Program-made: the position numbers and the translations under genes
In this document: in pieces, positions 43,501-55,029 of the stretch
Position numbering within the stretch: the first letter of the stretch is position 1
Layout: each line of letters begins with the position of its first letter
Source: Alternaria dauci
Lineage: Eukaryota > Ascomycota > Dothideomycetes > Pleosporales > Pleosporaceae
DNA: 64,000 nucleotides
Direction of reading: 5' to 3'
Assembly: GCF_042100115.1 (NCBI RefSeq)
Contig: NC_091280.1
Coordinates: forward strand, 124,001-188,000
The notes under the pieces: generated by a model
What the model was told of the DNA's origin: nothing
The model's database searches: none
What the model saw: the letters and a program-made list of their open reading frames with translations, nothing else

Positions 43501-44732
43501 CGACTAAGTACTCGCCACACTATGCGAACTACGGATATGAGCCGATTGCTCATCGAGATCCGAAAGATATAGAGAGTATCGCAGTAGGTGCAGACGACAA
43601 AGCCCGCTTGATGCGAGAACTGCACGACGAATTGAGCAAGAACATCGCTCACAGGAACCTCACAACAGCCAAAGCGGCTAATAAGCAAAGGATTGAGGGA
43701 CCAACCTTTAAGAAGGGGGACAAAGTTTTCCTGTCACGACAGAACTTGAAAACTAAGCGACCAAGCAAGAAACTGGACAACCTCCGAGTAGGACCATTCG
43801 AAGTTCTAGAAGAAATGGGCAACGTAAATTACAAACTCCAACTCCCACTAGGCATGCGCATCCACCCTGTCTTTCACAAGAAACTCCTGGAAAGAGCACC
43901 TCCAGATGCCGAGCTAGCTACCGACATAGAGCTCGAGGACGATGAATACGAGGTCGAAGAAATCAGGGACCTGCGGAAAATCGGTCGTCAGTGGAAATAC
44001 TTGGTCAAGTGGCTAGGATGGCCAGAGAGCCAGAACACTTGGGAACCAAAAGAAAATTTGACGAACTGCAAGTCACAGGTACGTGAGTACCATCGGAGAC
44101 ACCCAGAGAAGGGAGGAGCGGATCCTCCAGGGAAGAAAAGAATTCAGAAAAAGGATCGAAAGAAGCGTCATCCTGCAACCAGCCCAAGTCAGTCGACAGT
44201 CCGGGTAGCGATGGTTCAGTTGGTTGAAAGTCCGTACCAGGGGCAGAGTTCCCCTCGGCTTGCTCTTTCGCGCGATCCTGAAGACTCAAAATGGCGTGAT
44301 CTCGATCAGCGAATGCTCGCTCTCGCGCCTCAGTCTCTGCCACTTCCAGCCGAAGTCGAGCGACCTCGGCCTCAGCTCGAAGAAGCGCCAAGCGCTTCTC
44401 GCGCTTTTCAGCCTCAACCTTCTCCCACTCTTCCTCAGTCACAAATAAGCTACACTCAGCTTTCACCGAAATACAGCCCGCACACTGCCCAGAGGCAGTG
44501 TCCACGAAACAACGAAGATTCTTCTCCTCACACCGCTTGCAACGAAAGGTCATCTCGTTCCCTTGTTGGCGGATACGGTCAGCACGAGCCTGGCGCTGTT
44601 GAGTCGAGTTCTGGGTACGGACGCGTCGAGAAGTCTGAACCTTGGGCATGGTCAGGGAAAGTGAGGAAAGGAGGAAAGAGAGGATACGACACCACCAGAG
44701 TAGCTATACCTCCACCACCGCCGCCGGACTAG
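40569..44732 (+). CDS. pol: Chromovirus Pol (protease, RT, RNase H, integrase, chromodomain)
   Basis: Expressed by -1 frameshift at 40563-40569; the pol frame has no convincing ATG near its start (a GTG at 40632 opens the unshifted ORF). In order: aspartic protease ALVDSGAART (about 40707), reverse transcriptase with AYIDDVLVY (about 41770), RNase H with ETDASDYALGAVLS (about 42215) and TDHQNLAGF, integrase zinc finger (H-H-C-C, 42865-42995) and DDE core (TMDFIVKL, ITDRDKLFTSKYW, PETDGQTER; 43074-43370), then a chromodomain DDEYEVEEIRDLR...YLVKWLGWPESQNTWEP (about 43935-44090). The last 210 codons are Pro/Ser-rich without domain resemblance and are antisense to another ORF, so functional Pol may end near 44110. 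Confidence 0.93.
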   Translation, partial: LGCRQGQGHAGEGSPKTTLRKVQDTDGRVKQLLTTVSVQGRNIEALVDSGAARTMISPRVVEKHELPYRVKKNPVSVLLADEKPMEYGNGMIRMETESTKLRIAGIECQMNIDIMELGGLDMLIGYDWLDAHNPAIDWRMKTILRREPVHKVAGVRQRVSPKDQSSTQDGRFGKISPHKIMRIYEKDPQRVGVIWIRRVATTKEGPLPLEIPREYQTDEFRELFEENEATDLADHQDWDHEIILDEGAKLSPGPMYPISPEHDAELREYIQKNLKKGFIRPGSGPMASPILFVKKPNGKWRLCVDFRRLNSVTRKNRYPLPLITELMDRLQGAKWFTKFDVREGFHRIRIKEGHEWMTAFKTKYGLFEYTVMPFGLTNAPATFQSVINNALHEYLGIFVTAYIDDVLVYSSGTLEEHVEHVKKVLRKLKEYKLYLQPGKCEFHTKETEYLGFIISTEGVKMNPKKTAAVQEWPTPKTVKDVQSFLGFANYYRKFIKDYSKITTPLSEITKKEVGFKWNEEHQEAFDRIKQIFLEAPVLEMYDPKRETRVETDASDYALGAVLSQQCPDKKWRPVFYHSRKFSGAELNYDVHDKELLGVVDAFEQWEVYLLGLPHQIEVFTDHQNLAGFMTTKKLNRRQVRWAEMLAQFDFKITHRAGTLNGAADALSRRSDLREENHKEPHDAMFKKMPDGTLRYNQPELAKIAKVAERVETLQQQWQQRAASWQFEPDENGSDELLQDKREYRDMIRSDRTYVPPHMRSSLIKELHESPEYGHASLEEMVRRLSKVFAIPRLRAKVQDVLGNCLACHQNKPKRHKPYGLLQPLPPPTRPWSSVTMDFIVKLPKSLEPGSGRLCDTVLVIVCRHTKGAKFVPTEETITAEECAYEVSKALMSEHGIPEEFITDRDKLFTSKYWNTFLAKLGVKKKLSTSFHPETDGQTERTNQTLEQYLRMYANKLQDNWVELLPTAQLAYNSTRSATTKYSPHYANYGYEPIAHRDPKDIESIAVGADDKARLMRELHDELSKNIAHRNLTTAKAANKQRIEGPTFKKGDKVFLSRQNLKTKRPSKKLDNLRVGPFEVLEEMGNVNYKLQLPLGMRIHPVFHKKLLERAPPDAELATDIELEDDEYEVEEIRDLRKIGRQWKYLVKWLGWPESQNTWEPKENLTNCKSQVREYHRRHPEKGGADPPGKKRIQKKDRKKRHPATSPSQSTVRVAMVQLVESPYQGQSSPRLALSRDPEDSKWRDLDQRMLALAPQSLPLPAEVERPRPQLEEAPSASRAFQPQPSPTLPQSQISYTQLSPKYSPHTAQRQCPRNNEDSSPHTACNERSSRSLVGGYGQHEPGAVESSSGYGRVEKSEPWAWSGKVRKGGKRGYDTTRVAIPPPPPPD
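44005..44649 (-). CDS. Antisense ORF: Zn2Cys6-spaced cysteine cluster plus coiled coil
   Basis: 214 aa on the strand opposite the 3' end of pol. After a basic N-terminus, residues about 36-63 place six Cys as CX2CX6CX8CX2CX6C (CKRC, LRC, GQC, AGC, AEC), the spacing of fungal binuclear zinc clusters, but the first loop is EEKNLR rather than the usual basic DNA-contacting loop. A long charged helix follows (EEEWEKVEAEKREKRLALL, EAEVARLRLEVAETEARERA), a likely coiled coil, then an acidic Pro/Phe/Leu-rich tail. I recall similar proteins in other ascomycete genomes linked to retroelements, unverified. The real domain pattern on this strand, against a featureless pol tail on the other, argues that it is a gene. 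Possible roles: regulator, Gag-interacting or host-antagonist protein. Confidence 0.6.
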   Translation of the reverse strand: MPKVQTSRRVRTQNSTQQRQARADRIRQQGNEMTFRCKRCEEKNLRCFVDTASGQCAGCISVKAECSLFVTEEEWEKVEAEKREKRLALLRAEAEVARLRLEVAETEARERAFADRDHAILSLQDRAKEQAEGNSAPGTDFQPTEPSLPGLSTDLGWLQDDASFDPFSEFFSSLEDPLLPSLGVSDGTHVPVTCSSSNFLLVPKCSGSLAILAT

Positions 44733-44788
44733 GCGCGGGAAAACGATAATCCAGGGTATCGAGACGATACGCCTAAGAGGGGGGGTAA

Positions 44789-45263
44789 TGTTACAAGGTA
44801 ACAAGGAATTGCCTTCCTTTCATGCAGGTCGCATGAAGGAAGACCATCGGGCGGACACGTTGGACGAAAGTGGATCTAGGGCGGGGCCCAGATCACGTGA
44901 AAGGAATGGCATCCCGCCAAGACCTGGCCTCCGGGAGGCCAGTGAGGATCGGGAGGCCACGGCCCTCCCAGGCCTCCCTCTTGGAAGGGAGGGCAAGGAG
45001 GACAGGACCTAAGGCAAGGGGTATAAGAATGTGTTAGATCTCATTATTACACTTGTTGTGGTCAACTCAAATAGTTCATCTCTTACACAGATTGTTAACT
45101 AGTTATTCTATCGTTTATAGAATTGGTATCGTTATTCTTTGGTTACAACGATAACTCTTTTCCACCTGATCATTCCATACGCTACCTCACGGACTACCGC
45201 TTTAGTCTACCTCGCCTTAGTACGGACCGAGCCTAGAGAAGTATAGCCTAACCCCGTGTAACA
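44789..45263 (+). repeat. 3' LTR of the chromovirus (475 bp)
   Basis: Near-identical to the 5' LTR; six substitutions and one single-base indel by eye, two of them TG>TA or CA>TA changes of the RIP type. Confidence 0.92.
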
Positions 45264-45268
45264 CTTAG

Positions 45269-46700
45269 CTTATTATAAGTAAAAGTAGTAGACTATTATC
45301 TAAGCTTCTAATACCTATAATATAGCTTAGGTAAATAAGTCTTAGAAAGACTTTAGAGAAGTACTTAGGAGGTTATTTAGGAGTAATAACTAGAGCTAGT
45401 AAGAAGTATAAGCTAAATACTTTAAATATTAGCTTCTTTAGTATTAAGTAAGGTCTAATCTAAATATTAAGGAATACCTATAGGAGTTTTAGATCTATAA
45501 TAAATATTATATTAAAGCTGTAACTATTAATAAAGAATACTAAGGTTTCTATCTAGTTAAGGGATTACTACTTAGATAGGTAACTAAAGTACTTAAGAGA
45601 TTTAGCCTTAGAACTAATAGCCCCTAGGAGTTTAGCTATAAGAAGATTAGTAACTACCTAACTACTCGCCTTAAAGTAGAAGAGGAAGCGCGTATACTTA
45701 ACCTATTAGAGGTAATTAAAGAAATTACCCCTAAGGTAGAGTTTACCCCGCCTAAGCTAATAGCTGTTTAGTATATACCTATAGTAAGCTATAACCTACC
45801 TAACGTCCTTATATAAATTTTTTAAGCCCTAAAATTATCTATCCTAATTAGTAAAGATAATTAGTACTATTAACTAACTTAGTTACCCCCTAGAAAGGCC
45901 CCTACTAATATAGAAGTAAATAAGTTAGTTAATAAAATACTAAACCTAAGAATTAATTAAGCTAGCTTAGAACTTAAACCTTAGAAGCTATAATAAATAT
46001 CTTAGGAAATAGAGCTTATAAGTAACTTAGGCGTTCGTATAGAAGTAGAACGTAGAGTTAATAATATAATAAGCTAGAACCTCTTAATAAATAGTTAGGA
46101 ACCTAAAAGGCTGTAGCTAGAGGGTTAGTACTAATCCTAATAGTACGGCGGGTATTAATAGAAGGGTTATTAGACTTATAATAATTAATTATATACTACT
46201 AATACCTAAGGCTACTAGAACTATAACTCTTAGTATAGTTAGGGTAGAAACTAAGTATAGTCCTTTAATATAGCTATAAACTACTAGGTGTATAAGAAAC
46301 CTAGTTACTATAAGAATAATTACCTTATACTATAAGTATTTATAGATAAAGGTTAGGTATACCTTAATAAGTAATCTATACTCTAGTAGGGTATAGAAGA
46401 AAACCCGTAAGGTAGAGTGCTTAATCTTAGCTAATAACTCTAGGCTAAGAATCTTTTAGCTTAGATTAAGAGGAGGTAGCTTAAATAAGATATTAACCCG
46501 CTAACTATTATAGCGCCGTTTAAGGAAAAACCCCCTATAGTAATAGTAGAAAATAATACTATCTTAGTATAGCTAATCTTTAATTCTACTAGAAGCCTTT
46601 AAGAAGACGAAGTAGACTAATACTAGAAATTATCTAGTATCTTTACTAAAGATAAGTTAGACTTTAGGCTATAGCTAACTACCTTTAGTAAATATAATAA
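45269..46700 (+). pseudogene. RIP-degraded gag, 3' part (right of the nested insertion)
   Basis: Continues the interrupted gag. Readable pieces include DFREVLRRLFRSNN, NLNIKEYL, TINKEY*GFYLVKGLLLR and LRTNSP*EFSYKKISNYLTTRLKVEEEA, in the order of gag from the same fungal gypsy group as the RT at 49 kb. Many TAA/TAG stops. Confidence 0.55.
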
Positions 46701-47449
46701 TAATATAGTTACTTCTACTATAATAATATATATAATAGTAGAATAGAAATCCTACTCTAGCTATAATAAGTCTAAAGTATAGAAGTTAATATAGAAAGTA
46801 ATCCTATAAAGACTAAGTAATAAGTATATTCTATACCTAAAAGGTTATAAGAGCTAATCTAAACACCTTTTAAGTAATAAGAATATTAATAAGGAAAGGA
46901 TAGTATAGTTTAAAGAAACTAATAATATAATAGACTAGGATATTAATATTAATAACTACTAGAAAGAGGTAGTAGATAGTAAAAGAAATAATAATAACTA
47001 GTAACTATAAAAGAAGAAGATTATAGATCAGTTAGAGCCTAATACGTAATTAGTTATTAAGAGTATCCTCAATATAATAATCCCTCTCTAAATTAGTACC
47101 CTTCTAGGTAATATACTAGAGGTACGTAAAAGCCTATTTAACGCGAGCTATATATTAGAGGAGCTAGACCTATTTAAAATTAACTTAATAGTTAATAAGG
47201 ACTATTTAACGTAAGACCTACCTAAGCGCTATTTAAGAGGTAATGTTAACGCACTCTACTTAGTAAACACTCTCCCTAACTACGTCCTAGTAGAATCTTA
47301 GGAAGGCTAGGTTATTAACTACTAGGGTATTAAAGTAGAACACTAGATAGACCTAAAGATTAACTATATTTAAAAAAATATTATTACTAGTACTAAGCCT
47401 AATAATATAGAAGAGGATAACTATAACTATCTAAGAGATAATTAGAGGC

Positions 47450-47920
47450 TATATAATAGGGTAATAGGTATTAAATACCTCTAATAAGACTACCTAAAAG
47501 TACTAATTAATATCTAAGGTAATTTATTTCTTATACTACTTAATTTAGGAGTAAAGCTTAATATAATTAAGGGAGAATTAGCTAAGAAAGCTATACTACT
47601 AATAACCTTACTCCTAGGAAGTATAAGGGCTGCTTAGATAGTTACTACTAATAATAGTATAGTAAACTTTATAAAAATTATCTAAGGAGTCCTTATTATT
47701 ATAAGATAAGTTAAAGTTTAAATAAACTTCTTTATAGTAGAAACCTACACTAATCTAATTATATTAGGTAATCTATTTCTAATAGATACTTAGGTAAGGA
47801 TTAAGTTTATAACTAATAGGCTAATATACTATTATATCTTTAGTATTAATAGCTAATATAATACTAGGTTTATATACGCTAGGAGTAATTAACTATCTAA
47901 ACCTAACCTCTATACTAGAC
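47450..47920 (+). pseudogene. RIP-degraded aspartic protease region
   Basis: One frame reads FLILLNLGVKLNIIKGELAKKA, then ...FFIVETYTNLIILGNLFLIDT, matching the LLDSGSEINI...HELILG layout of retroviral-type proteases. The catalytic DSG is now NLG. Confidence 0.5.
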
Positions 47921-48569
47921 CTATCTTAGGAAAAGGAATAAGAGTATAGAGACTAGTACTCTACTCTATTAACTTACTAAAAGGCTAGAAAGTAAAGTAT
48001 TATTTAGTATAGTAGAGGTAATAGAAGTTAGAATAAACTTAGAAGAAGAGCTAAAAGGTAGTTAGCTAAGGATAAAATTTATAGGTAAGTAGAAGAACTA
48101 GAAAGGTAAGCGGGAGAGGAAGAAGTAGCGACATTACCTTTTATAGGAAAATAGTAACTCTATAGGTAAAGGTATTAATAGTAGTATTATTATAAGAGAT
48201 AGAGAAGGACTCTACGTTATTATAATAGAAGGTTATAAATAGCTATTAGACTAAGTACTAGAAGAAGTGTCGTAATAGGTATATAAGGAAAACACTACTA
48301 AAGATATAGAGGATACGTTTTAGTAATAAAGCCTTACAGAAGTAGATAAGGGTAAGCTAATACCTATTAAGGTTATAATAGTAGGTCCTATACCTCCTAG
48401 TTAGGCTAACACTATATTTAGGCTAAATAACGTTTAGATTAACAGAGCGTATAAGCGAAAGGGGGTTAAGGTTAAACCTATTAATAACTTAGGCTAACTA
48501 GTACGCGATATTAAAGGAAGACTTAATTAGAAAGAAAGGGTAACCGTAAAATAAGTACTAAATAGTAAT

Positions 48570-50200
48570 AGTAATATAGCTCCCTTTCGCTAGTACTTTA
48601 AGCCTTACTATACACTATTCCTAAGAGGCACCTATATTACGCCTAAATATATTTTAGAGATAAAAATATCCCTAGAACTCTAGCTAGAGGAAAGGGAAAT
48701 GCTTCTAGAAGTCCTCTACTAAAGAGAGCTAGCACTAGCTTAGGACTTCTGCGAATCTAGATAAGTTAGTAGAGATGTTATCCCCCTAGTTATTATTAAC
48801 ACGGTACTACACTAAGCCTAGAGGGTAGATTAGTTCCTAGTCCTACGAAAGCTCTATTAGGTAGTTATTAAAATAATCTAAGATTATATTAATAGGGGTA
48901 TACTAGAGCTTTATAAGAGCTAATACCGTAATCCTTAGTTCCTAGTAGTAAAGAAGGATAAAGGCTATTAGCTTATTAATAACGCTTAGAAACTTAATAG
49001 AGTTACGATAAGAGATACTAACCTACCTCCTAATCCTAATAAGTTTTTAGAAGAGTTTACTAGGTGTGTAGTTATAAGTCTCTTAGACTTCTTCTCTAGG
49101 TATAATTAAGTTAAACTCTATAAGGACTTAAGAGATATAATAGCTTTCTCTACCCTACTAGGCCTTATATAATAGTGTACTTTACTAATAGGCACTATAA
49201 ACTTAGTAGCTAAGTTTATAAGGGTTATAACTAAGATCTATAGAGAGTATATCCCTAATTACTATATACTATACCTAGACGACGTCTGTATTAAGGGGCC
49301 GAAGATAAGGTATAATAATAAGGAAGTAGAGCTAGGCATTTAAAAATTTATAGCTAAACACCTTTTAAACATTAATAAGGTATTAGCGGATATTAAACGT
49401 GCTAGAGCTACTATATCTAGGTATAAGTCGGATTTCTGCTACCCCTCTATAATAGTAGTTAGATACTATATTAATAAGAAGGGATATTACTTAGATAAGA
49501 AGAAAGTAGAAAGTATTACTAACTAGCCTTAATACTATAATACTAAAGAAGTCTATATATTTATTAGTATATATATCTATTACTAAGTATAGGTACTTAG
49601 CTTTACTATTATAGTAGCTCCTCTCTTTAAGCTACTACGTAAAAATACACCCTTTAAGTAGACTAATAAAGAGAAGTAAGCTCTAGAGTAGCTTAAAAAG
49701 GCGTTTACTTCCGCCCCTATATTAGTATCTATTAACTATAGTAAACCCTTATAATAAATTATCCTTATAGTTAATAGAAGTAAGAAAGGTTAGGGTATAG
49801 TTATTATATAGGTTAGTCTAAATAGCTATTAGCACCTAATCTAATTTAAAAGTAGAATTTAGTTAATAATAGAGTAAAACTAGGACTCTAGTAAATATAA
49901 GTATAAGGCGCTACTACTTACTCTAAAGAAGTTTTAATTATACCTCTATAAGGTACGATTTATAGTAGAAACTAATATAAAGATACTTATTATATAGCTA
50001 TAACGTAGTACTACTAACCTACTAGGAGCCCTAATTATGTAATAGCTAGCCCTCCTTAATATATAAGACTTTAATATTATCTATATTATAGGTAAGAAAA
50101 ACGTCGTAGCTAATACACTATTAAGAAAACTAGAGCTAGAAGGCTAGGAACTACTAGAAGAGCTAGAAGAGGATATAGAAGACTTTATTAATGCGCACCT
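48570..50200 (+). pseudogene. RIP-degraded reverse transcriptase and RNase H
   Basis: Recognisable blocks: NRVTIRDTNLPPNPNKFLEE (about 48990), SLLDFFSRYN, then YLDDVCIKGPKIRYNNKEVE (about 49270-49330) with the YxDD catalytic motif preserved, LLNINKVLADIKRARATIS, and RNase H pieces with KKNVVANTLLRKL near 50100. The blocks belong to a widespread fungal gypsy group different from the intact chromovirus. Stops interrupt nearly every block. Confidence 0.7.
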
Positions 50201-50599
50201 AAATATAGTTTAGCTTACCTTTAAGGAAGCACTAGCACTCTAGTATAGTATCTATAACGCGGACCTTTTATTTAATAAATAACTATTAGTAGAAGGTTAT
50301 AATAAGAAATTATAAGCTATTACAGCCTAGCTCCTATTCTGTAAGTCCCTAGAATACCTCTCCCTAGCTAAGTTTTATAAGTTTAAGAAAAAGGCTCTTT
50401 AAATAATAGGTAGAGAGTACTATCTATTTATAATACCTATAAGTAGAAGACCTTTATATAGAGTTATAGATAACCTAAATTAGCTAAGGATTATTTAGTC
50501 GCTCTATAATAAGTCTAGCTACTAAGGCAAGGAAGGGATATAGAGGAAAGTGTAGGTAAGATACTACTAGAAAGGATAATATAAGTAAGTTAAGAAGTA

Positions 50600-51560
50600 T
50601 ATCTAATCCTATACTAAGTGTTAATTACACGCGTTAGTAATAGTATAAGAGGAGTTATAGCTAATAGAGCTACCTAATATCCTATTTAGATAGATTACTA
50701 TTAACGTTATATATATGCCGCCTAGGCGTAATAGTAAGAAGTTCCTAGTAGTAGCGCGTAATTACGTCTTATAATAGGTAGAGGCTAAAGCGCTAGCTAA
50801 GAATAACTTAAAAAGTGTACTAAAGTTCCTTTAGCATAACGTCTTCTACTAATAGGGATTACTACTTAAAATGTTAATAGATAGTAGCCTAGAGAATAAG
50901 GGACTTATTAAGGACCTCTAAAACTAATAGGGGATTAATTAAATTACCTCTAGCGTATACTACCCCTAAGGTTAGGGTCTAATTAAACGAGGTTATACTC
51001 CTATAGTAGCTACCCTAAAGAAGCTTCTAGGGAACTAGGTAGATAACCTACCTAATGTCCTTTAGGCGGATTAAATAACTATTAAGTGTACTATAAATAA
51101 AACTCTAGCGTTCCTAGTATATAGTTAATAATATATACTCCTAATTAAGCTATTAATACCTATATAGCAGACGCTACCGTAGGAAGAAGTTTATAATATA
51201 GTAACACTTATTACTATAAGAGCTAGGTAATTTAATAGAAGAGATAAGCAATTCTAAGAAGCTATTAATTAGACTATCTAATTACGCTACGAGAATAAAG
51301 ACTATTTTAATAACTCTAAGGTACTTAGGTCTAAGCACCTTTTAATTAGTAACTTAGTACTACTATAAGACTTATTCTATAATAGTAATAGATTAACGCT
51401 TATAAAGTTCCTCCTTAAGTAGAAAGGTCTATTTCGCATTAAGAATGCTAGCGAAAAAGGATAGTACTAACTAGAGGAATTAGACAGTACTAAATTCTAT
51501 AGTTATACACCTAGTAATTAGCTGAAGATCTTTTACTAACGCATAATTATTAATTTAGAA
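50600..51560 (+). pseudogene. RIP-degraded integrase
   Basis: Pieces such as INVIYMPPRRNSKKFLVVAR, VEAKALAKNNLKSVLKFL, LLLKMLIDSSLENKGLIKDL and GLIKRGYTPIVATLKKL follow the gypsy integrase core in order, separated by stops; an expected catalytic Asp has become Ser in IDSSLENKG. C-terminal pieces with EELDSTKFYSY follow near 51470. Confidence 0.65.
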
Positions 51561-52089
51561 GAAATTAACTCTTAACTCCGCACCTAATAAGAATAGACTA
51601 TAGATAATTAAGCTAGCGCAGGCAGCGATTTATCTAGCAATAAGGATAATCTTAAAACTAAGAAACTACAGTATAGATAGGATATTCTAGAATTAAGTAA
51701 TAAACTAGCTACTAGTAAGAGACGCAGTTCTCGTTTACGCTAACTCTAGGAAATCTAGGACGTTAATTAATAAGAACACGAAGATCTTATAAGGATAGAA
51801 TCTAAACTAAGCTATATAATAGTAGTTGTGCTATAATAGAAGCTAGGGTTTAACCTAAATAACTATTAGGCGTTCTCGTCTAGTTATAAAACAGCTATTA
51901 AATACTAGTCCTCTAGGTTTAAGAAGACTAACTACCGCTAAAGTAAGAAAGTAGTAATAATACTATTATTAAACTATTACTATTGTATAGAAGAATAGTA
52001 GGAAGGAGGAGAGGATAGTAAGGAAAGCTTACTAAGAAACCCTTAGACTAAGTTTAAGTATACCCCCTTAAAGTATAGAAAAGAGAATT

Positions 52090-54260
52090 AAGAGGAGATT
52101 TTATGTTTATTATAATTAGTTATAGTACTATCTAGAATAAGACTAACACTAGCAATAGTAGATTAACTGCGCCTAGCCTTCTTAGACGGCGAAGGCTTAT
52201 TAGACTCTTGACTCTTACTAGAAATATAATAATAAATAATCTTAGAATTATTATTATTAAAAATACTACTATTAGTAAGAACCCTTAAATTCTTAGAAGC
52301 CTTAATAGTTAGCTTATAAGTTAAGCGCTAAACTAAGTAACCTTTAGAAGAAGTCTTAGGCGTTAGAATAGAAGACTTCTTATATAGAGCCTACTTCTTT
52401 ATTAGCGATAGTGTTACTAGAGCTTAGGAAGTAATACGCTTATAAGGAGAAGGTATCTTATAGTTAGCCTTAACTAGTAACTTAGATAACGAAGAGGTCT
52501 TACTAGCATTTAGCTTATTAATCTAGTACTAAAGATCCTTTACCTAGAGGTCCTTCTACTAATTACTTATAAGCTTAACGTTAAGGTTAAGATAACTAAC
52601 GCACTTCTTAGGATTAAACTTAGTATTATTAGGATTAGTATCTTTAGCTATTAAAGTTACCTAGGCTACACTCCCCTTATAGTGTAACTTAAGAGCGTTT
52701 AGAGGCTTAGCAGCGAAATTAGTAGGGTAGGTAGTATAGGGGAGGAGTAAAGGTAATACGTAAGATAGGGTAGGTGTAGAGATAGTAGACGTAGAGGATA
52801 TATCACTATATATACGAGAATAACCTAATATATATAGAGTTAGTAATTATTATATAGAATAGTAGAAGAGGGTGTCTAAGAGGGAATTAGGTACTTATAG
52901 GTTATAGAATAGGACGCCTTAGCGCCTAGGGTATAGTAGCTTATATAAGTCCTATTTAGAAATAAGAGGTTATTAATAATAGAGGTAGTATAGGTGCTAA
53001 AGGGTTTAGACTCTAACCCCTTCTCGTAATTACTATACATCTCTATAATACTACTAAACTTAGCGTTAGCGCTATAAGTATTAGTATAGGTATAGATAGT
53101 CTCTAGATACTAGTAGATTAAAGCTACTAGGCGGGGCTTAAAGATACGGCGCTTCTAACCGCTAGACAACTAGAAGAACTTACTAATAGTAATACTATCT
53201 ATAATAAAGAGCTAAAGGCCTATTAGGCGAGTAGAAGGAGTAGTATTATTAAGAGAAGGAAGAAAAGTAGCGCGAAGGATAGGACTAGGAAAATAACTAG
53301 TAAGGTAGAGTAACTAGAAGTGCTTAAGGAAGCCTACTAGCTATACTAAAGTAATTTCTTTATTAGAGTTATTCTTAACTATAGTATTAGAATATTAGAA
53401 TAATATTTAGGCGGACCTAGAGAGGAAGGTTTAACTTACTAAACTCTATAGTAATAGACATAAAGGAACGCGATAGAGGAGGCACCTAGAGCTTAGTAAC
53501 CTAATCCCTAGTAGGACTAGGGATAAATCTTAAGTAATAAGCGTTAATAATAGTAGAAGGCGCAGTCTAAAGGACATTTACTAGGTTAGCGGGCGTAGGG
53601 GTAGAATTATAGGCGTCCTTATTATTATCCTACTTAAAGAGCTAAGTAATAGTAGCCTAATTAGCGGCGCTTACCTATTCTTACCCTAAGACAGCGCTAG
53701 TAATAATTAAGGAAGGCTTTATACAGCAGCGGCGAAACGGGCGAAGTAAGGGGGAATCTAAGATATTATAGTCTATCGCTAAAGCGTTCTTAGGCGGCGG
53801 CGGAAGAGACTAGTTATCTATATTAAAGTCTAAATCTATAATATCCTAGTTAGTAATCTCGTAGCCGTTATCCTCCTAGCCTTATAGAGCGTTGTTTAGA
53901 TCTTAAGTAGGCGAAGCGGAATAATACGTAGAGGAATATAGATAAGAATTAGACTTACTATTAGAGCCTAACGCTAAAGCCCTCTTAGTTATAATAATAT
54001 TAGTAGCCGGAACTAAGGATAAGGAAAGGAAAAGTAGTATAAGGTAGGAATTAACGCGCGACTAAATACTAAGCGCACTATAACCTATAGTAGTAGTAGG
54101 TTAAGCGGGCGGGGTATTATTATAAGGAGGAGTAGATATTATTGTAAAGTGTGTACAGATAGTAAGGACGCGAAGAAAGAGGTAGAGAATAGAGAGTAGA
54201 GTAAGTTTAAAGCAGCGAAGAAGAGTAGAAAGAAGAGATAAGGGTAGTAAGGAATAGATA
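52090..54260 (-). pseudogene. Antisense gene remnant, copy A
   Basis: RIP-degraded sequence downstream of pol. The best coding continuity is on the minus strand (for example YKLTIKASKNLRVLTN near 52290). The segment is repeated, diverged, about 3.0 kb to the right (copy B): compare 52311 with 55290, 53585 with 56585, 53651 with 56653 and 53950 with 56945. No domain recognised. Confidence 0.45.
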
Positions 54261-55029
54261 GGCTAGTATTATTATTATAGAAAAAGACTCTAACTGTTTA
54301 CTATCTAAAGGTCTATTATAACTAAGGTAATAGACCTACTTTTAAGGTAAGAGATAGTACAACACTAAAGTAATAGTAGGGTATATCGCGAGAAACAGGT
54401 AAGTCTAAAAATATACTTAGGATATAGGAAATAACCTAGACTATACAGCGTAAGGAACTAGGAATATATACTAAAATGTAATTTAAGGCTAAAGAGCGCT
54501 TAACCTAAACGAGGGATAAACCTAACTAGATAGTTAGTAGAACCTAACTGCCTAGGGGAGAACTATATCTAATTACCCTAGATATAACTTAGAAAAGATA
54601 GGATATCTAGAGAACTCTACTAGAACGCACCTAGAATAGAAAGAAATAAATCTAGAGTTCTAAGAACTGCCCTAGGAAGTCTAGGAACTAGAATTAAGAA
54701 AGATAGAACTATAGCTTAGGAATAAACATCTATTAAGTAGCTATCGCTAATCTCTAAGGTTAAAAACCTATTATAAATATAAGAAATACTTAGTCTTTTA
54801 GTCTACTTTATTTTCTAAATACTCTTTAGAAACTAGGTTTTAAAGAAGAAAGGACCTTTAATTTCTTAAGTAAGGGAGGGAGTAGTATAAATACCTTATA
54901 GAGAAAGAAGATTAGGAGTAACACTAATATCTTTAAAAAGAATAAGAAGTAAAATAAGATAGTTAGATATAGATTTCTATAAGAACTACAGCTAAAAGCC
55001 TATTAGGATAGTAGTAATATAACTAGCTA

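Larger units (their letters stand above)
38095..45263 (+). mobile_element. Intact Ty3/gypsy chromovirus
   Basis: 7169 bp with LTRs of 474 bp (38095-38568) and 475 bp (44789-45263) that begin TGTTACA and end TGTAACA, and a 5-bp target duplication CTTAG at 38090-38094 and 45264-45268. Gag and pol are uninterrupted, a polypurine tract (AAGAGGGGGGGTAA) ends at the right LTR, and base composition is balanced with normal CA/TG content, so it has escaped RIP. LTRs differ by six substitutions and one 1-bp indel by eye. It inserted into the gag of the RIP-degraded element and is therefore younger. A chromodomain in pol could explain targeting to heterochromatin. Confidence 0.92.

Noticed and set aside
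44110..44732. Last 210 codons of pol as a functional domain
   Set aside because: Pro/Ser-rich, no recognisable domain, and antisense to an ORF with a clear cysteine cluster; probably read-through.
44788..45012. 74-80 aa ORFs in both chromovirus LTRs (also 38076-38318)
   Set aside because: Identical because the LTRs are identical; they cross hairpins and promoter-like sequence and have no domain.
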